A stretch of 36,524 nt of DNA, taken from an uncultured Bacilli bacterium. GTDB lineage: Bacteria; Bacillota_I; Bacilli_A; RF39; UBA660. A program made the translations under genes and the position numbers. Within the stretch, counting starts at the first letter, position 1. Each line of letters opens with the position of its first letter. The notes below the pieces were generated by a model. The model was not told the origin of the DNA and searched no databases. It saw only the letters and a program-made list of their open reading frames with translations. Where the stretch lies: contig CAKOKR010000009.1 in the NCBI GenBank assembly GCA_934095965.1, positions 1-36,524 of the forward strand, written 5' to 3'. Shown here piece by piece: positions 7,758 through 14,563 of this stretch.

Positions 7758-8157
7758 ATGGGAGGCGGCAGAACCCCGAAATATGTAATCATTAATCAGT
7801 CAAGTGGTAAGTTTTTTGAAGTTTATGGTTATGATGCTTTTATATTTAATTATCTTTTTGATTATAAAATAATACAAGCAGGAAAAACATACAAATGTGG
7901 TTTTCCAGATAGTTCATTAGTAAAAATAACTGATAAACTAAATGATTTAAAAATATCTTATCAAGTTATATATCGAGGAAAAAATTCACATGTAAAAGAT
8001 TATAGCAAAATAAATCAATATTCTAAATATAAATTGATAGCTTTGCAAAAAAATTGATATAAAAGAGAGAATTGATACTTTAATAGAAAAAATTAAATTA
8101 TTAGATAATGAAAAAGCTAAAAAAATCATGGAGAAAATTGAGCAATGTTTAGAATAA
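7758..8157 (+). pseudogene. Frameshifted DGR accessory gene resembling MutS domain I
   Basis: The first open frame (7758-8057) encodes GKFFEVYGYDAFIFNYLF, then AGKTYKCGFPDSSLVKITDKLNDLKISYQVI, which resembles the mismatch-sensing domain I of MutS (FFE-x-YG-x-DA, G-x-P-x-x-S, then a KL-x-x-x-x-I/V-Y-x-V strand). MutS-like small proteins are a described accessory type next to DGR reverse transcriptases. The frame breaks in an A7 run (8047-8053); a one-base shift continues it as KIDIKERIDTLIEKIKLLDNEKAKKIMEKIEQCLE-like helix sequence to the stop at 8157. A one-base A insertion, or a sequencing error in the run, would explain it. The ATG at 7758 has no convincing ribosome binding site; AGAAAGGA at 7714-7721 precedes only a three-codon frame. 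Confidence 0.65.
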
Positions 8158-8191
8158 ATAATAATGATTTTAAAATACTTTAAAAATATAA

Positions 8192-9341
8192 AATATTTCT
8201 AATGAATTTAGACAATTCATTAGAAAATATACCAAGAAAGATATTTTTTTTAAAGATAGAATTAAAAATGTATCACTTGATGTGCTAAAAGATATTCTGT
8301 TATGCTCATATGATACTAGTTCTGTAAGTTCATACAGAACTAGTATCAAAGCTAATATTGCTTTACTTGATTTTATGTTAGAAAGATTGTTATTAAAAAA
8401 ATATATAAGTGAGAAAAACTTATATAAACTTGCAACCGATTTAGTGGAAATCAATATATTTTTAGCATTTGAACCTAAGATAAGAGTTATAATGGCACAA
8501 GGAATTTATGATAAAATAATAAATCATTATATAACTAGATATATACTGATGCCAAAGTTAGAAAAATATTTAGGAAATCGAAATTGTGCTACTAGAAAAG
8601 GTATGGGAACAAGTTATGCAATAAAATTATTAAAAAAAGATATTGAAATTTTCAAAAAATATAATAAATTCTATTTTTTGAAAATTGATATAAGTAAATA
8701 TTTTTATAGTTTAGACCATGAAGTAATTATTTCTATTGTTAAACCCTGATGAATTAAATCTTTTTAAGATAATACTTGAAAGTACTAATAAAGAGCACAT
8801 AAATCAAAAGATAAAATATTTAGAAAATAAATATAATGTTGAGTTACCAAAATATGAATATGGCAAAGGCTTAGCTATAGGTAATTTATCTAGTCAATTC
8901 TTGGCTATATTATATTTAAGCAAACTTCAACATTATATAACTAATAATCTACATATTAAATTTATTAATTACATGGATGGTTACATTTTAATTCATAATT
9001 CTAAAGAATATCTTAAATATTCTTTAGAATTGATTGAAAATATAATTAATAATGGATATAGATTAAAATTAAATAGTAAGAAAGCAATTATTAGTAATTG
9101 TAATCAAGGAATATCATTCCTAGGTTATACAATTAGAGTTAAAAACAATAAAACAATTGTAAAACTAAATATAAACACTAAAAAGAATATTAGAAAAGGT
9201 ATAAAAAGAGCAAATTATTTATATAAAAATAATTTAATAAAGTTTAATCAATACTTTTCAAGTATTGAATGCTTTAAAAATAATTAAATATTTGTTAATA
9301 AAGATAAAGTAAAACACTTTATTGACAGATATAATGGGTAA
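8192..9341 (+). pseudogene. Degenerate DGR-type reverse transcriptase
   Basis: Read across frames this is one reverse transcriptase. The N-terminal part reads through KIRVIMAQGIYDKIINHY and RNCATRKGMGTSYAIKLL, then motif A, FLKIDISKYFYSLDH, with its Asp intact. After a shift near 8740 comes GLAIGNLSSQFLAILYL, where the IGxxxSQ form (not QGxxxSP) is the DGR-type signature, then the YxDD box and GISFLGYTIRV. Three lesions are visible: the frameshift at about 8736-8749; YMDG instead of YMDD (Gly codon 8979-8981, one A-to-G change), which removes a catalytic metal ligand; and an in-frame TAA at 9285-9287 before a further 17 plausible codons. The frame opens at 8192 with no ATG in frame. The enzyme should be inactive. 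Confidence 0.8.
8311..8348. repeat. Perfect 15-bp inverted repeat inside the RT reading frame
   Basis: TGATACTAGTTCTGT (8311-8325) and ACAGAACTAGTATCA (8334-8348) are exact reverse complements around an eight-base loop. They lie in the N-terminal coding part of the reverse transcriptase, where an RNA hairpin would interrupt translation. No T tract follows. Confidence 0.9.
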
Positions 9342-9357
9342 TTCTTAAGTAAAAAAG

Positions 9358-9450
9358 ACGCCTAATTCTTCGAACAGCAACAATGTGTTTAATCTTAACA
9401 ACAACGGCAACCTCAATGCAAACAACAACGCGAACAATGGGAATGGCGGC
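9358..9450 (+). repeat. DGR template repeat (TR)
   Basis: A non-coding copy of the target variable region, about 17 bases after the remains of the reverse transcriptase gene. It starts ACGCCTAATTCTTCGAACAG and is dominated by AAC and AAT codons, the classic TR design in which each Asn codon can be mutated at two adenines. VR1 and VR2 match it with changes mostly at its adenines. The 3' end (GGCGGCTTCTGAGCTC) does not match the CGTCCAGTCTTG found after both VRs and contains a TGA. One codon is extra between 9409 and 9438. Confidence 0.8.
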
Positions 9451-9522
9451 TTCTGAGCTCATTATGTTAAATGTTTATTATTCTAAGGAATGTAAAAGGG
9501 CATAAAGAACATGAATTATCCA

Positions 9523-9577
9523 AAGGATAAAATCCTTAAATAGAAAATAGATACGGAAAAGTCTAAGGACCTTTCCT
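9523..9577 (+). other. Short hairpins downstream of the TR
   Basis: AAGGAT/ATCCTT (9523-9528 with 9532-9537) form a tight hairpin, and near 9554-9575 GGAAAAGT can pair with ACCTTTCC with one mismatch. In the Bordetella phage DGR, the RNA 3' of the TR folds and is required for cDNA priming, so these may be remains of such a spacer. This is weak evidence from pairing alone. The rest of 9451-9602 holds no gene that I can see. Confidence 0.35.
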
Positions 9578-9602
9578 ATGGGTCTGTTATTAAATTTGAT
9601 TT

Positions 9603-9866
9603 ATGAAAGAAAGATATTTAATAATTAAAAAATTATATAAAGATTATGTAATTTTAATAAAAGATAAAAATAACAGTTATATTTCTTTTGAAGAAGATGC
9701 TAAAATAGTAAAATATTTTGGTATTAAAGAAGTAAATACAATTTATCTAAATAATTTAGAAATAGAAGAAATAAATTGTTATAAAAATAATAAATATAAA
9801 GAATTATATTTAAAAGTAAAATTAATAGAATTGTTGGAGGTCTTATGCAAAAGAGAATTAGAATAG
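9603..9866 (+). CDS. Small hypothetical protein between the TR and target 2
   Basis: An 87-residue, Lys/Ile/Tyr-rich soluble protein starting MKERYLIIKKLYKDYVILIK, with no membrane segment. Its end overlaps the start of target 2 by 22 bases, which suggests coupled translation with the target gene. Base composition is like the surrounding AT-rich DNA. No clear ribosome binding site precedes the ATG, and I do not recognise the family. Its place inside the DGR island suggests an accessory or regulatory part, but that is only positional. A spurious frame cannot be excluded in such AT-rich DNA, although the overlap with the next gene argues for a real one. Confidence 0.5.
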   Translation: MKERYLIIKKLYKDYVILIKDKNNSYISFEEDAKIVKYFGIKEVNTIYLNNLEIEEINCYKNNKYKELYLKVKLIELLEVLCKRELE

Positions 9867-10993
9867 TAAGTATAGGAATTATATTAATAATATTATTTAT
9901 TAGTGTAATTATTTTAAATAATAATACTAATAATAAACATACATTTAAAAAAGATGGAATATTATATGCTTTATCTTTAGATGGAAAAAGTATAACCTCT
10001 TTTCCCTCTAAAGGATTATATGAAGCAAATGTATCATGTGAAGGTGCAGATGGGAAATGGCTATATGATGATTGGAAGTTAGCAATAGAAAATATAACTG
10101 GTAATGTATCGTGTGATATAAAATTTGAAACAATTACAAAAACATATTTAAATGATTATATAATAGGACTCAAAGAAACAACACAAGGAACAGGGCAAGT
10201 AGTAAATGAAAAAGGCTACCGATACGAAGGAAAAAATCCAAATAACTATGTATGGTTTAATAATGAGTACTGGAGAATAATTGGAGTATTTGATACAGAA
10301 GTATTTAAATCAGATAACACAACAGAAAGTAAGAGCTTAGTAAAAATTATACGTGCTGATGTATTGGATGGACTTGCATGGCATAAGTCAAGAACGAATG
10401 ATTGGACAGCAGCTAGTTTAAATAAATTACTTAATGGTGCTTACTATAATGCCCAAGATGGAACAAATTCTGGATATTGCTATGGAAATGGAACAACCGC
10501 AACAGCTAATTGTGATTATACAAAAAAGGGAATACAAGCTGGTTATAGAGGAATGATAGCAGAAGTAACATGGTATCTAGGTGGATATTCAAGTGCTAGT
10601 GCAACAGCTGAAAGATTCTATGGGTATGAAAGGGGAACAACAGTATATAGTGGATGGCCAACAAGTACAACAGGATATATAGGGCTAATGTATCCAAGTG
10701 ATTATGGCTATAGTGTATTATCAAGTAGTTGTGCAAGAACAACAAATCTAGGCTCTTATGGTAGAAGCACATGTGCAGGACAAAGTTGGTTATATGGAAA
10801 AGGATATGAATGGACAATTACGCCTATTTCTTCGGGCAGCGACCGTGTGTTCTATCTGACCAGCAACGGCAATGCAAGCTACTACAACGCGAACTATGGG
10901 ATTGTCGGCCGTCCAGTCTTGTATCTAGATGCTTCTGTGTACAAAATAGATGGAGAAGGAACTTTAGATAATCCGTATATTATAGGGATGTGA
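9845..10993 (+). CDS. DGR target protein 2: membrane-anchored, C-type-lectin-like variable protein
   Basis: A 382-residue paralogue of target 1. A single hydrophobic segment (about residues 8-27) follows basic residues, giving an N-terminal membrane anchor. The next 75 residues (two Cys) differ from target 1 and are shorter. From TTQGTG (about residue 114) the two proteins are nearly the same, including WFNNEYWRIIGVFD, LLNGAYYN, CDYTKKGIQ and TGYIGLMYPSDYGYSVLSSS. A short insert (TEVFKSDNTTESKS in place of SSSHGQSGKN) marks a loop. The variable region (residues about 326-355) differs from target 1 at most Asn-template positions and is followed by GRPVLYLDASVYKI. The start is supported by GGAGG five bases upstream. 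It is probably a surface binding protein with unknown ligand. Confidence 0.85.
   Translation: MQKRIRIVSIGIILIILFISVIILNNNTNNKHTFKKDGILYALSLDGKSITSFPSKGLYEANVSCEGADGKWLYDDWKLAIENITGNVSCDIKFETITKTYLNDYIIGLKETTQGTGQVVNEKGYRYEGKNPNNYVWFNNEYWRIIGVFDTEVFKSDNTTESKSLVKIIRADVLDGLAWHKSRTNDWTAASLNKLLNGAYYNAQDGTNSGYCYGNGTTATANCDYTKKGIQAGYRGMIAEVTWYLGGYSSASATAERFYGYERGTTVYSGWPTSTTGYIGLMYPSDYGYSVLSSSCARTTNLGSYGRSTCAGQSWLYGKGYEWTITPISSGSDRVFYLTSNGNASYYNANYGIVGRPVLYLDASVYKIDGEGTLDNPYIIGM
10820..10909 (+). repeat. DGR variable region VR2 (in target 2)
   Basis: Against TR 9358-9408, the first 51 bases (10820-10870) show eleven differences; nine are at TR adenines (AAT to ATT, AAC to GGC, AAC to GAC, AAT to CGT, AAT to TAT, AAC to ACC, AAC to AGC) and two are not (TTT to TTC, CTT to CTG). 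VR1 and VR2 share the TTC codon and a TG ending where the TR has TTT and CTT. The 3' flank CGTCCAGTCTTG is identical to VR1 and absent from the TR. Confidence 0.85.
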
Positions 10994-11007
10994 GAACCTT
11001 TGGTTTA

Positions 11008-11037
11008 GCGTGGCTGGCGAGAGTTTCCGCCCCACGC
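11008..11037 (+). other. GC-rich hairpin just after target 2
   Basis: GCGTGG (11008-11013) pairs with CCACGC (11032-11037), and GGCG (11016-11019) pairs with CGCC (11028-11031) around an eight-base loop. It lies 14 bases after the stop, in the same place as the hairpin after target 1, with stem bases changed in a way that keeps pairing. There is no T tract directly after it, so it is not a terminator. It fits the DGR target-recognition hairpin. Confidence 0.7.
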
Positions 11038-11047
11038 GGGATGTGAT

Positions 11048-11077
11048 AAGAAAGTATAGTTGATATACTTTCTTTTT
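11048..11077 (+). terminator. Rho-independent terminator closing the DGR island
   Basis: AAGAAAGTATA and TATACTTTCTT form a perfect 11-bp stem with a five-base loop, followed by T residues. It separates target 2 from the soj promoter. Confidence 0.85.
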
Positions 11078-11097
11078 ATAATTTTGTTCTAAAATCA

Positions 11098-11126
11098 TAG
11101 ACAAGTAATTAATAATTTGATAAAAT
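11098..11126 (+). promoter_or_regulatory. Sigma-A-type promoter for soj-spo0J
   Basis: TAGACA (11098-11103) and TAAAAT (11121-11126) are separated by 17 bases, about 40 bases upstream of the soj start. Confidence 0.6.
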
Positions 11127-11165
11127 AAAGTAGTACGTAAGTTGTATAGAATGGAAGTGCTTGTT

Positions 11166-11951
11166 ATGGCTAAAATTATATCACTTGTTAATCAAAAGGG
11201 TGGAGTTGGAAAGACTACCACTAGTATAAATTTGTCTGCTGCATTAGGTAAAATGGGTAAACGTGTATTATTAATAGATATGGATCCTCAAAGTAATGCA
11301 ACAACTGGGTTAGGTTTGACCTCTAATGATTTTAAAAATGATGTATATGAATTAATTACTGGTAAATGTGAAGTTAAAAAGGCAATAAAGAAAACTAAAT
11401 TTCATAATCTTAGTATAATTCCATCCACTATTAATTTAGCTGGTGTTGATGTAGAATTTGTTAAAAGAATGCTTGAAGATAAAGAATTTAGTCAAAATAT
11501 GCAATTAAAATTAAAATTAGATGAAATTAAAGATAATTATGATTACATAATAATTGATTGTCAACCTTCTTTAGGTCTTGGAACTATGAATGCGTTAGTT
11601 GCTAGTGATAGTGTAATAATTCCTGTTCAATGTGAATTCTTTGCATTAGAAGGTATTACACAACTTTTGAATAGTATTATAATGGTTCAAGGAAGTATGA
11701 ATCCAAATCTTAGAATTGAAGGAGTACTTTTAACAATGCTTGATGGAAGAACAAATATCGGTCTTGAAGTAATTGAAGAAATAAGAAAATACTTTAAAGA
11801 TAAAGTATTTAATACAATAATACCTAGATTAGTAAGATTAGTAGAGGCTCCGAGCCATGGTAAACCAATAAATGAATATGATCCTTTAAGTAGAGCTACG
11901 GAAGCTTATGCTAATTTAGCAAAGGAAGTGGTTAGTAGAGATGGAAACTAA
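11166..11951 (+). CDS. soj: Chromosome-partitioning ATPase ParA (Soj)
   Basis: A ParA-family ATPase that works with Spo0J/ParB in origin segregation and, in Bacillus, DnaA control. The deviant Walker A KGGVGKTTTS is at residues about 10-19 and is preceded by MAKIISLVNQ. LLIDMDPQSNATTGLG and IIIDCQPSLGLGTMNAL supply the A' and Walker B regions. At 261 residues from the ATG at 11166 it is full length; an upstream TTG at 11142 would add eight residues not typical of the family. The 3' end overlaps spo0J by 11 bases. This soj-spo0J-yyzM-ychF neighbourhood resembles the origin-proximal region of Bacillus. Confidence 0.96.
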   Translation: MAKIISLVNQKGGVGKTTTSINLSAALGKMGKRVLLIDMDPQSNATTGLGLTSNDFKNDVYELITGKCEVKKAIKKTKFHNLSIIPSTINLAGVDVEFVKRMLEDKEFSQNMQLKLKLDEIKDNYDYIIIDCQPSLGLGTMNALVASDSVIIPVQCEFFALEGITQLLNSIIMVQGSMNPNLRIEGVLLTMLDGRTNIGLEVIEEIRKYFKDKVFNTIIPRLVRLVEAPSHGKPINEYDPLSRATEAYANLAKEVVSRDGN

Positions 11952-12825
11952 GAAAAAAGCGTTAGGTAAAGGACTTGAACAATTATTTTCTAACAATGTA
12001 ATTGACTTTGAAAATTTTGAAGATACCGTTGTTGAAGAAAATAAAAAAGATGTAACAGAAATTAATATTGATGAAATAAGGAGTAATCCTTATCAACCAA
12101 GAAGAACTTTTGATACTGAAACTTTAAATGAACTAGCTAAATCAATCGAAGAATATGGTGTAGTTCAACCAGTAATTGTTAAGAAAAGTATTAAAGGTTA
12201 TGAACTTATAGCTGGGGAAAGAAGAACAAAAGCTGCTAAAATTGCTGGTTTAAAAGTTATACCTGCGATTATTAAAGATTTTGATGATCAACAAATGATG
12301 GAAATTGCTTTGATTGAAAATATTCAAAGAGAAGATTTAAATCCAATTGATGAAGCTGTAAGTATTAGTAATATCATTAAATTAAGGGGTTATACACAAG
12401 ATGAGTTTGCAAATAAGTTTGGTAAAAGTAGAACTTATGTAACAAATATTCTTGGTCTTTTGAAGTTACCTGAAGATGTTAAAAAAATGGTTGAAAAAAG
12501 AACATTAAGCATGTCTCATGCTAGAGTACTTAGTAAAATTGATGATGAAGAAAAGGTTGTAAGACTTGCTAAGCAAGTGATAACTGATGAATTATCAGTG
12601 AGGGAACTTGAAAAAATAACTCAAGATGATAAGAAAGAAATTGAAGTTGTTAAGAATAAAAATGGTGGATATGATCATAAATATCGTATGTATGAAAATA
12701 TAATAATGGATAATTTAGATACTAAGGTTAGAGTTAGTAAAAAGAAAATTGAAATATATTTTGATGGGGTTAATGAGCTAGAAGAAATACTATCTAAAAT
12801 GAATGTAAAAGTTGAGGAAGAATAG
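11941..12825 (+). CDS. spo0J: ParB/Spo0J chromosome-partitioning protein
   Basis: A CTP-dependent DNA clamp that loads at parS. The 294-residue protein has the N-terminal signature RSNPYQPRRTFD (about residues 42-53), the CTP-binding AGERRTKAAKIAG box (about 91-103), the helix-turn-helix TQDEFANKFGKSRTYVTNIL (about 141-160) and a C-terminal dimerisation segment. The start overlaps soj. I saw no clear parS palindrome inside this window. Confidence 0.96.
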   Translation: METKKKALGKGLEQLFSNNVIDFENFEDTVVEENKKDVTEINIDEIRSNPYQPRRTFDTETLNELAKSIEEYGVVQPVIVKKSIKGYELIAGERRTKAAKIAGLKVIPAIIKDFDDQQMMEIALIENIQREDLNPIDEAVSISNIIKLRGYTQDEFANKFGKSRTYVTNILGLLKLPEDVKKMVEKRTLSMSHARVLSKIDDEEKVVRLAKQVITDELSVRELEKITQDDKKEIEVVKNKNGGYDHKYRMYENIIMDNLDTKVRVSKKKIEIYFDGVNELEEILSKMNVKVEEE

Positions 12826-13026
12826 ATGAATAAAGATTTTAATTTAAATGATGATGTAATAATGAAAAAACAACATGCATGTGGCACTAATTTATGGGTA
12901 ATAACTAGAAATGGTGCTGATATCAAAATTAAATGTAAAAATTGTGGTAGAGAAATCATGATGGATAGATTAGAATTTATGAAAAAATTAAAAAAGGTGA
13001 TAGTGAATGAAAAAACTTCGAACTAA
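12826..13026 (+). CDS. yyzM: DUF951 family small zinc-ribbon-like protein
   Basis: A 66-residue protein with the DUF951 pattern: DDVIMKKQHACGTNLWVITRNGAD-type sequence, then IKIKCKNCGREIMM. The Cys in HACG and the later CKNCG could bind zinc. The Bacillus subtilis homologue YyzM lies near spo0J and the ychF homologue yyaF, and this order is kept here. It starts immediately after the spo0J stop and overlaps the transporter gene by 20 bases. The molecular role is unknown. Confidence 0.85.
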   Translation: MNKDFNLNDDVIMKKQHACGTNLWVITRNGADIKIKCKNCGREIMMDRLEFMKKLKKVIVNEKTSN

Positions 13027-14551
13027 AGAAAAAATTGGATTACATCCGGTGATGATGCTTCTTGTTTTAAGCTTTATTACAATTATAGCAAGTGGAGTAC
13101 TTAGATTTTTTAATGTTCAATCAACATTTAATAAGATATCTACTATTACTGGTGATTTTCAAGTTACTACAGAAGCTGTTAAATCATTATTTAGCTTAAG
13201 TGGATTAAAATATATTTTTACTACCACAGTTAGTAACTTTGCTAATTTTGCAGTTTTAAGTAATTTAATTATTATTTTACTTGGTATTGGTATAATGGTT
13301 AAAAGTGGGTTTTTAAAAACTATTATTACACTAATGACTAAAAAAGCTAAGAAAAATACTGTTACATTTGCATTAATATTTATATGTATTATAGCAAGTT
13401 TAATTGGTGATTTATCATATATTATTATGGTACCCCTTGGAGCATTATTATTCCTTTATGGAAAGAGAAATCCATTGATTGGAATTATTGCATCATTTGC
13501 TAGTTTAACTTGTGGAAATGCTCTTAGTTTATTTTTAACAAGTAATGATTCAAGTATGTTAAATATGACTTTGACAAATGCTCACTTAATTGATCAAACA
13601 TTTAGTGTATCAAGTTGGTCTTATATAATAGTTATGTTAATTCTTATAATTATAATGAGTTTTGTTTTAACAAATATAACTGAAAACTATATAGCTAAGA
13701 GGTTACCTAAGTATGAATTCTTAGAAGAAGAAAATGTAGAAGATGAATTAGTACTTACTAGAAAACAAATGAAAGGATTATTATTTTCTTTAGGAGCTGG
13801 ATTAATATATTTACTTATATTTATATATAACATTATACCTGGTCTTCCTTTTTCTGGAGCACTACTAGATTATAGTCAAAGTTTATATATAGATAAGTTA
13901 TTTAGTTATAATTCATTTTTTAGTAATGGTTTTGTCTTTGTAGTAGCAGTATTTTTTGTAATACTTGGATTGTTTTATGGAATTGGTGCTAAAACTATAA
14001 AGAATAATAAAGAATTTATTGATGCTTTAGGTTATTCATTAAATGGAATTGGTAAAGTATTAGTTATGATATTTGCTGCTAGTGCATTTATTAATATATT
14101 TAAACAATCAAATATAGGTAATGTATTGGTTGGAGCTTTAACAAATGTAATGCAAAATAGTGGATTTGCCGGATTGCCTCTTGTAATTATGCTGTTTGTA
14201 TTTGCAATTATTATGTCATTATTCCAACCTAATATATTATTTAGTTATAATATTGTATCAGGAGTAGTTCCTAGACTTATGAATGTTGGTATTAATCCAT
14301 TATTTAGTCAACTTACTTTTAGATTAGGAAGTTCTGTTGCTTTAGGACTTACTCCAGTGTTTGCATATTTTATAATTTATTTAGCGTATTTAGAAAATTA
14401 TAATCAAAGTAATAAACCTATTACTATTGGTGAAGCTATTAAATATCAATTGCCATATGCAATTATTACAGCAGTTGTATATTTAGCATTTATTGTTATT
14501 TGGTATATTATTAAGTTTCCACTTGGAATAGGTGCAGGTGTTGGACTTTAG
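13007..14551 (+). CDS. AbgT-family membrane transporter
   Basis: A 514-residue membrane protein with roughly 12 hydrophobic segments, starting MKKLRTKEKIGLHPVMMLLVL, the usual opening of AbgT proteins. Founding members import p-aminobenzoyl-glutamate and others export sulfonamides, so the substrate cannot be read from sequence. The ATG is preceded by AAGGTGATAGTGA inside the 3' end of yyzM, giving translational coupling. ychF follows 12 bases later. An AbgT gene between yyzM and ychF is not part of the Bacillus arrangement and is probably lineage-specific. Confidence 0.8.
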   Translation: MKKLRTKEKIGLHPVMMLLVLSFITIIASGVLRFFNVQSTFNKISTITGDFQVTTEAVKSLFSLSGLKYIFTTTVSNFANFAVLSNLIIILLGIGIMVKSGFLKTIITLMTKKAKKNTVTFALIFICIIASLIGDLSYIIMVPLGALLFLYGKRNPLIGIIASFASLTCGNALSLFLTSNDSSMLNMTLTNAHLIDQTFSVSSWSYIIVMLILIIIMSFVLTNITENYIAKRLPKYEFLEEENVEDELVLTRKQMKGLLFSLGAGLIYLLIFIYNIIPGLPFSGALLDYSQSLYIDKLFSYNSFFSNGFVFVVAVFFVILGLFYGIGAKTIKNNKEFIDALGYSLNGIGKVLVMIFAASAFINIFKQSNIGNVLVGALTNVMQNSGFAGLPLVIMLFVFAIIMSLFQPNILFSYNIVSGVVPRLMNVGINPLFSQLTFRLGSSVALGLTPVFAYFIIYLAYLENYNQSNKPITIGEAIKYQLPYAIITAVVYLAFIVIWYIIKFPLGIGAGVGL

Positions 14552-14563
14552 GGAGGTTATTTT

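Noticed and set aside
8170..8454. Minus-strand frame opposite the RT start
   Set aside because: No ribosome binding site; the plus strand carries the RT motifs.
8192..9341. Retron or group II intron reverse transcriptase
   Set aside because: No msr/msd-like inverted repeats or intron domain V/VI or maturase region were seen, and the IGNLSSQ motif together with an adenine-biased TR/VR pair fits a DGR.
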